Positions 41,111 through 43,753 of a DNA stretch of 43,753 nucleotides are shown here, one piece after another (the first letter of the stretch is position 1; each line of letters begins with the position of its first letter). A program made the position numbers and the translations under genes. The notes below the pieces were generated by a model, which saw nothing but the letters and a program-made list of their open reading frames with translations, was not told the DNA's origin and did no database searches. Source of the DNA: SLFT01 sp964493075 (lineage in GTDB: Bacteria > Hydrogenedentota > Hydrogenedentia > Hydrogenedentales > CAITNO01); the NCBI GenBank assembly GCA_964493075.1, contig CAZBNU010000006.1, positions 1-43,753 on the forward strand, written 5' to 3'.

Positions 41111-41232
41111 GCACGAATTTCAGATTGTTGTACAGACACTTTTGATAATACAATTTACAATTGAAGTCGGAAAACTTTACTGAAATGTAATTGCCCGGTA
41201 AGTCTGGCAATCTATGGTTATTGTGCGTTCAA

Positions 41233-41329
41233 AAATACCGTCATTCACGCGAAAGCGGGAATCCATTGCCATAACAACAGTGTATCCGCTGTTTTCTGGA
41301 TTCCCGCTTTCGCGGGAATGACGGTATTT
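41233..41329. repeat. Intergenic palindrome P4
   Basis: Arms of 33 nt at 41233-41265 and 41297-41329 match at 32 positions, starting AAATACCGTCATTC and containing GCGAAAGCGGGAATCC. The 31-nt loop has its own stem AACAG/CTGTT. It lies in the 535-bp gap between the divergent pseudopilin and acylase genes. The sequence CCGTCATTCCCGCGAAAGCG is, from memory, one of the commonest dispersed palindromes of proteobacteria. The rest of this gap holds only the pseudopilin leader and promoter. Confidence 0.9.
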
Positions 41330-41427
41330 CGCTGTCACTAAGGTACATTAAGCGATCTGCGTGACAGTTTCTCTGAAATTACGAATCAATCTGGAGTATA
41401 ATGGCAGGAACAAAAGAAGGAGGAGAC

Positions 41428-43599
41428 ATGAGATACTTCACACGCAATGGGATGCTTTGTACGACACCACTGTTCTGCCTGCTATTTTTAACTCTTGGAT
41501 GCACGGATCAGCCACAGGACTATGCCTCTTTTATTCCAGAAAAAGGGCTTTACGATGTGCGTATCCTGCGTGATACCTGGGGAACACCGCATATATACGG
41601 TGTCCGTGATGCTGATACGGCGTATGGTCTCGGTTTTGCCCATAGCGAAGATGATTTCGTTTATATGGAAGAGACTATTCTCACCGTGCGTGGCGAACTT
41701 GCACGTAAACTTGGCCGGGACTGGGCAAAATTCGATTATATCGTTTCCCTTTTCCGAGTCAGAGAGTTTACTGAGCAACACTACGATACCGAGATAAGTG
41801 ATGAATTGCGTGCTGTAGCGGAAGGATACGCTGCGGGTATTACGCACTTTGCTGCGCTTAATCCCGACAAAATGCCGCACATAAAACTTCCGGTCACGGG
41901 TAAAGACATCATCGCCGGGGTCATGCTGAAGGCACCTTTCTTTTACGAATTACATCGGGCACTTCAAAAGATGCTTGAAAGCGGCAGCATTAAAATGGAC
42001 AAAGCAGGCGTTGTGGCTTTTAACGCCCTTCGGGACAATCCTTTCAGTCGCGACCTGCCCATTGGTTCCAACGCCTGGGCGGTGGGACCCGCCAGAAGTG
42101 CCGATGGGGCCACGCGCCTTGCCATCAACAGCCACATGCCGTGGGAGGGACAGGTGACCTGGTACGAAGCGCACCTTCACAGCGAAGAAGGCTGGGACGT
42201 TATCGGCGGCACCTTCCCCGGTGGCCCCATGATTTTCAAAGGGCATAACGCGAACATGGGCTGGTGTCATACCATCAACCGGCCCGGTCTTGCAGACATA
42301 TACGAACTCACCATGAATCCGGATAACCCGTATCAATACGAACTGGACGGGGAATGGAAAGAACTCGAACGGGGCACGGCGCGGATGAACGTGCGCCTGT
42401 GGGGCAACCTCATTATTCCTGTGAGCAAGGAAACCTTGTGGTCTGTACATGGTCCCGTAGTGCGTCAGGGGAACAGAACGCTGGCGTTGCGTTTTGTAGG
42501 CTATGGCGAAGCACGTCCCCTGGAACAATGGTTTCGCATGAACAAGGCGCAGAATCTTGACGATTTTATGGCAGCCATGAATATGGGGGAAATGTTATCC
42601 TTTAACACCCTCTATGCCGATCGGGATGGCAACCTGTTTTACGCCTACGTAGGAAAATTTCCGGTGCGTGCGCAGGAGTTTAACTGGAATGAAATACTGC
42701 CGGGCAATACCTCAAAAGCCATCTGGACAGCGTATCACCCTTTCAGTGACGCGCCCCAGGTGCTGAATCCTCCTTCGGCATTTATACAAAGCTGCAACAG
42801 TGGTCCCTTCTATACCACGGTGGGAGAAGGGAATCCTTTGCCGGAACAGTTCACCCCGGACATGCGCATTGAGACCCATCGGACAAACCGATCTGGACGG
42901 GCGCTTGCGTTGTATGGCGGAGATACTTCCATCACCAGGGAGGAGTTTTACGCTTACAAATACGACAAAGTCTACACCCCCGTTTCCCGGTTTGCCAGCT
43001 GGCAGCGGGACGTGGCGGCAGCGGAACTGGCCCCTGATTCGGATCTCGCTGAAGCGGTGGCGTTGATTGGCGGTTGGGATTTGTCCGGAACCCCTGACCG
43101 CAAAGAAACAGCGCTGGCTATGCTGGCGATGGAATTGGGCCCTTCAGAAAATTCCCCTGCTGATGAGCCGGATGCGCTGAAGAAGCTGCGTAGTGCAGTG
43201 GAGTACATGCTGGAAAAGCACGGCCGGATAGACGTGCCCTGGGGAGAGATGCTGCGATTGCGACGGGGGAATACAGACCTTGCCCTTGGCGGGTGTCCGG
43301 ACTGCTTGCGCGCTGTGGACATCAAATTGCAGGAGGATGGTCGTTTTGTCGGTATCAATGGGGATTGCTTCTACCAGATAGTGGAATGGACAGCAGATGG
43401 GGAAATGCGCTCGGAAAGCGTGCATCAGTACGGTACGGCTGCCTCCGACGTGGACTCGCCCCATTACGCGGATCAGGCGGAACTGTTTGCGTCGGAAACA
43501 ATGCGGCCCACTCTATATTATGAAAAAGATATTCGTGCCAATCTGGCCCGTGAATATCGTCCCGGTGATTTTGCGGGCTCATGGTACGACATGCCATAA
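41428..43599 (+). CDS. Penicillin acylase family lipoprotein (Ntn hydrolase)
   Basis: 723-aa secreted Ntn-hydrolase of the penicillin acylase family, which cleaves amide bonds in acyl-homoserine lactones, beta-lactams or lipopeptides. Signal peptide with lipobox LTLGC (Cys25) predicts a lipid-anchored periplasmic or outer-membrane protein. The alpha chain (WGTPHIYGVRDADTAYGLGF, about 51-70) is followed by a linker and the beta-chain N-terminal Ser214 in GSNAWAVGP, the nucleophile freed by autocleavage. The ATG at 41428 has GGAGGAG 3-9 nt upstream; an earlier ATG lacks that. QuiP/PvdQ-like or aculeacin-type acylases are the nearest concept, but substrate cannot be told. It stands alone between P4 and P5. 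Confidence 0.9.
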   Translation: MRYFTRNGMLCTTPLFCLLFLTLGCTDQPQDYASFIPEKGLYDVRILRDTWGTPHIYGVRDADTAYGLGFAHSEDDFVYMEETILTVRGELARKLGRDWAKFDYIVSLFRVREFTEQHYDTEISDELRAVAEGYAAGITHFAALNPDKMPHIKLPVTGKDIIAGVMLKAPFFYELHRALQKMLESGSIKMDKAGVVAFNALRDNPFSRDLPIGSNAWAVGPARSADGATRLAINSHMPWEGQVTWYEAHLHSEEGWDVIGGTFPGGPMIFKGHNANMGWCHTINRPGLADIYELTMNPDNPYQYELDGEWKELERGTARMNVRLWGNLIIPVSKETLWSVHGPVVRQGNRTLALRFVGYGEARPLEQWFRMNKAQNLDDFMAAMNMGEMLSFNTLYADRDGNLFYAYVGKFPVRAQEFNWNEILPGNTSKAIWTAYHPFSDAPQVLNPPSAFIQSCNSGPFYTTVGEGNPLPEQFTPDMRIETHRTNRSGRALALYGGDTSITREEFYAYKYDKVYTPVSRFASWQRDVAAAELAPDSDLAEAVALIGGWDLSGTPDRKETALAMLAMELGPSENSPADEPDALKKLRSAVEYMLEKHGRIDVPWGEMLRLRRGNTDLALGGCPDCLRAVDIKLQEDGRFVGINGDCFYQIVEWTADGEMRSESVHQYGTAASDVDSPHYADQAELFASETMRPTLYYEKDIRANLAREYRPGDFAGSWYDMP

Positions 43600-43603
43600 T
43601 ACA

Positions 43604-43686
43604 TGCTTTAGTAGGCGTACCGTCCCAGGTGCGCCAAAATCCGCGTTGTAAGATGGCGCACCTGGGAAGGTACGCCTACTAAAGCA
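43604..43686. repeat. Intergenic palindrome P5
   Basis: Arms of 33 nt at 43604-43636 and 43654-43686 match at 32 positions, beginning TGCTTTAGTAGGCGTACC and ending with GGTGCGCCA at the loop; 17-nt loop. It starts 5 nt past the acylase stop and could terminate it, although no T-tract follows. Its sequence is unlike P1-P4. Confidence 0.85.
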
Positions 43687-43753
43687 GCAAATTAAAGCCG
43701 TTTTCCTTGTTCTTTTTGCTTTCAACAGGGGCTAACGCGTAAAGTATACGGCG

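Noticed and set aside
31051..43686. Palindromes as insertion sequences
   Set aside because: They are under 100 nt, contain no gene, and no flanking target duplication or transposase was seen; non-autonomous elements or terminators remain possible.
1..43753. CRISPR array, tRNA, rRNA, phage or plasmid genes
   Set aside because: No regularly spaced repeats, cloverleaf-like sequences or phage/replication genes were recognised by eye; short intergenic gaps leave little room for them.

Overview
The window is about 43.75 kb of gene-dense bacterial chromosome of medium GC. It holds about 36 protein-coding genes, two candidate microproteins, one candidate structured RNA, and a striking set of intergenic palindromes. 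No rRNA, tRNA, CRISPR array, phage gene or transposase was seen. The host looks like a PVC-type or related uncultured lineage (Hydrogenedentota, Planctomycetes or Lentisphaerae would fit). The clues are a prepilin-like protein with an H-X(9-10)-DG ending (DUF1559 type), a URO-D family protein, DUF1638 and probable DUF4914 proteins, a multi-PDZ HtrA and a SufU-type Fe-S scaffold. This placement is inference from gene content, not from a marker gene.

Layout, left to right. (1) 100-4723, minus strand: bifunctional (p)ppGpp synthetase/hydrolase Rel overlapping UvrB, then a GNAT acetyltransferase. (2) 4764-6383: a stand-alone MNT-type nucleotidyltransferase, a candidate 37-aa membrane microprotein and a URO-D family protein. 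(3) 6522-9448, plus: archaeal-type phosphoglycerate mutase (or alternative homoserine kinase) and citramalate synthase, which suggests branched-chain/aspartate-family amino acid synthesis. (4) 9588-10115: DUF4160/DUF2442 pair. (5) 10427-12692: NfnA/NfnB-like (GltA-type) flavoprotein pair, ended by a clear intrinsic terminator. (6) 12804-13237: HicAB. (7) 13509-18234: a periplasmic HtrA-like protease with four PDZ-like domains, convergent with a membrane glycosyltransferase carrying a TPR tail. (8) 18311-21209, minus: coiled-coil zinc-ribbon protein, AccD and FolC in a tight operon, preceded by a candidate structured RNA with its own promoter and terminator. (9) 21744-22673: cysteine synthase. 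(10) 22939-31019, plus: an HTH-receiver response regulator behind a consensus sigma-70 promoter, a 1204-aa hybrid histidine kinase, and a heterodimeric ABC exporter with one degenerate ATP site. (11) 31154-33128: a divergent 26-aa microprotein and a sodium/solute symporter. (12) 33238-34344, minus: UPF0175 antitoxin with an internally shortened DUF3368 toxin, then HslV without HslU. (13) 34554-39745: hexapeptide acyltransferase; opposite it a four-gene minus-strand run SufS-SufU-DUF1638-DUF4914-like. (14) 39882-43599: pseudopilin-like protein and a lipoprotein penicillin-acylase-family Ntn hydrolase.

The most unusual non-coding signal is in the right-hand third. Five long intergenic palindromes (arms 25-33 bp, 92-100% identical, loops 17-57 nt) lie within 12.7 kb, and none shares sequence with another. 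From memory, several resemble palindromes scattered through unrelated bacterial genomes. They look like several different families of non-autonomous palindromic elements in one genome, with no visible mobilising gene here. Other points of note are the two microproteins with good ribosome-binding sites, the candidate RNA upstream of the zinc-ribbon/accD/folC operon, a terminator-like hairpin between response regulator and kinase, a toxin with its middle missing, and the linkage of SufSU to two families of unknown function.
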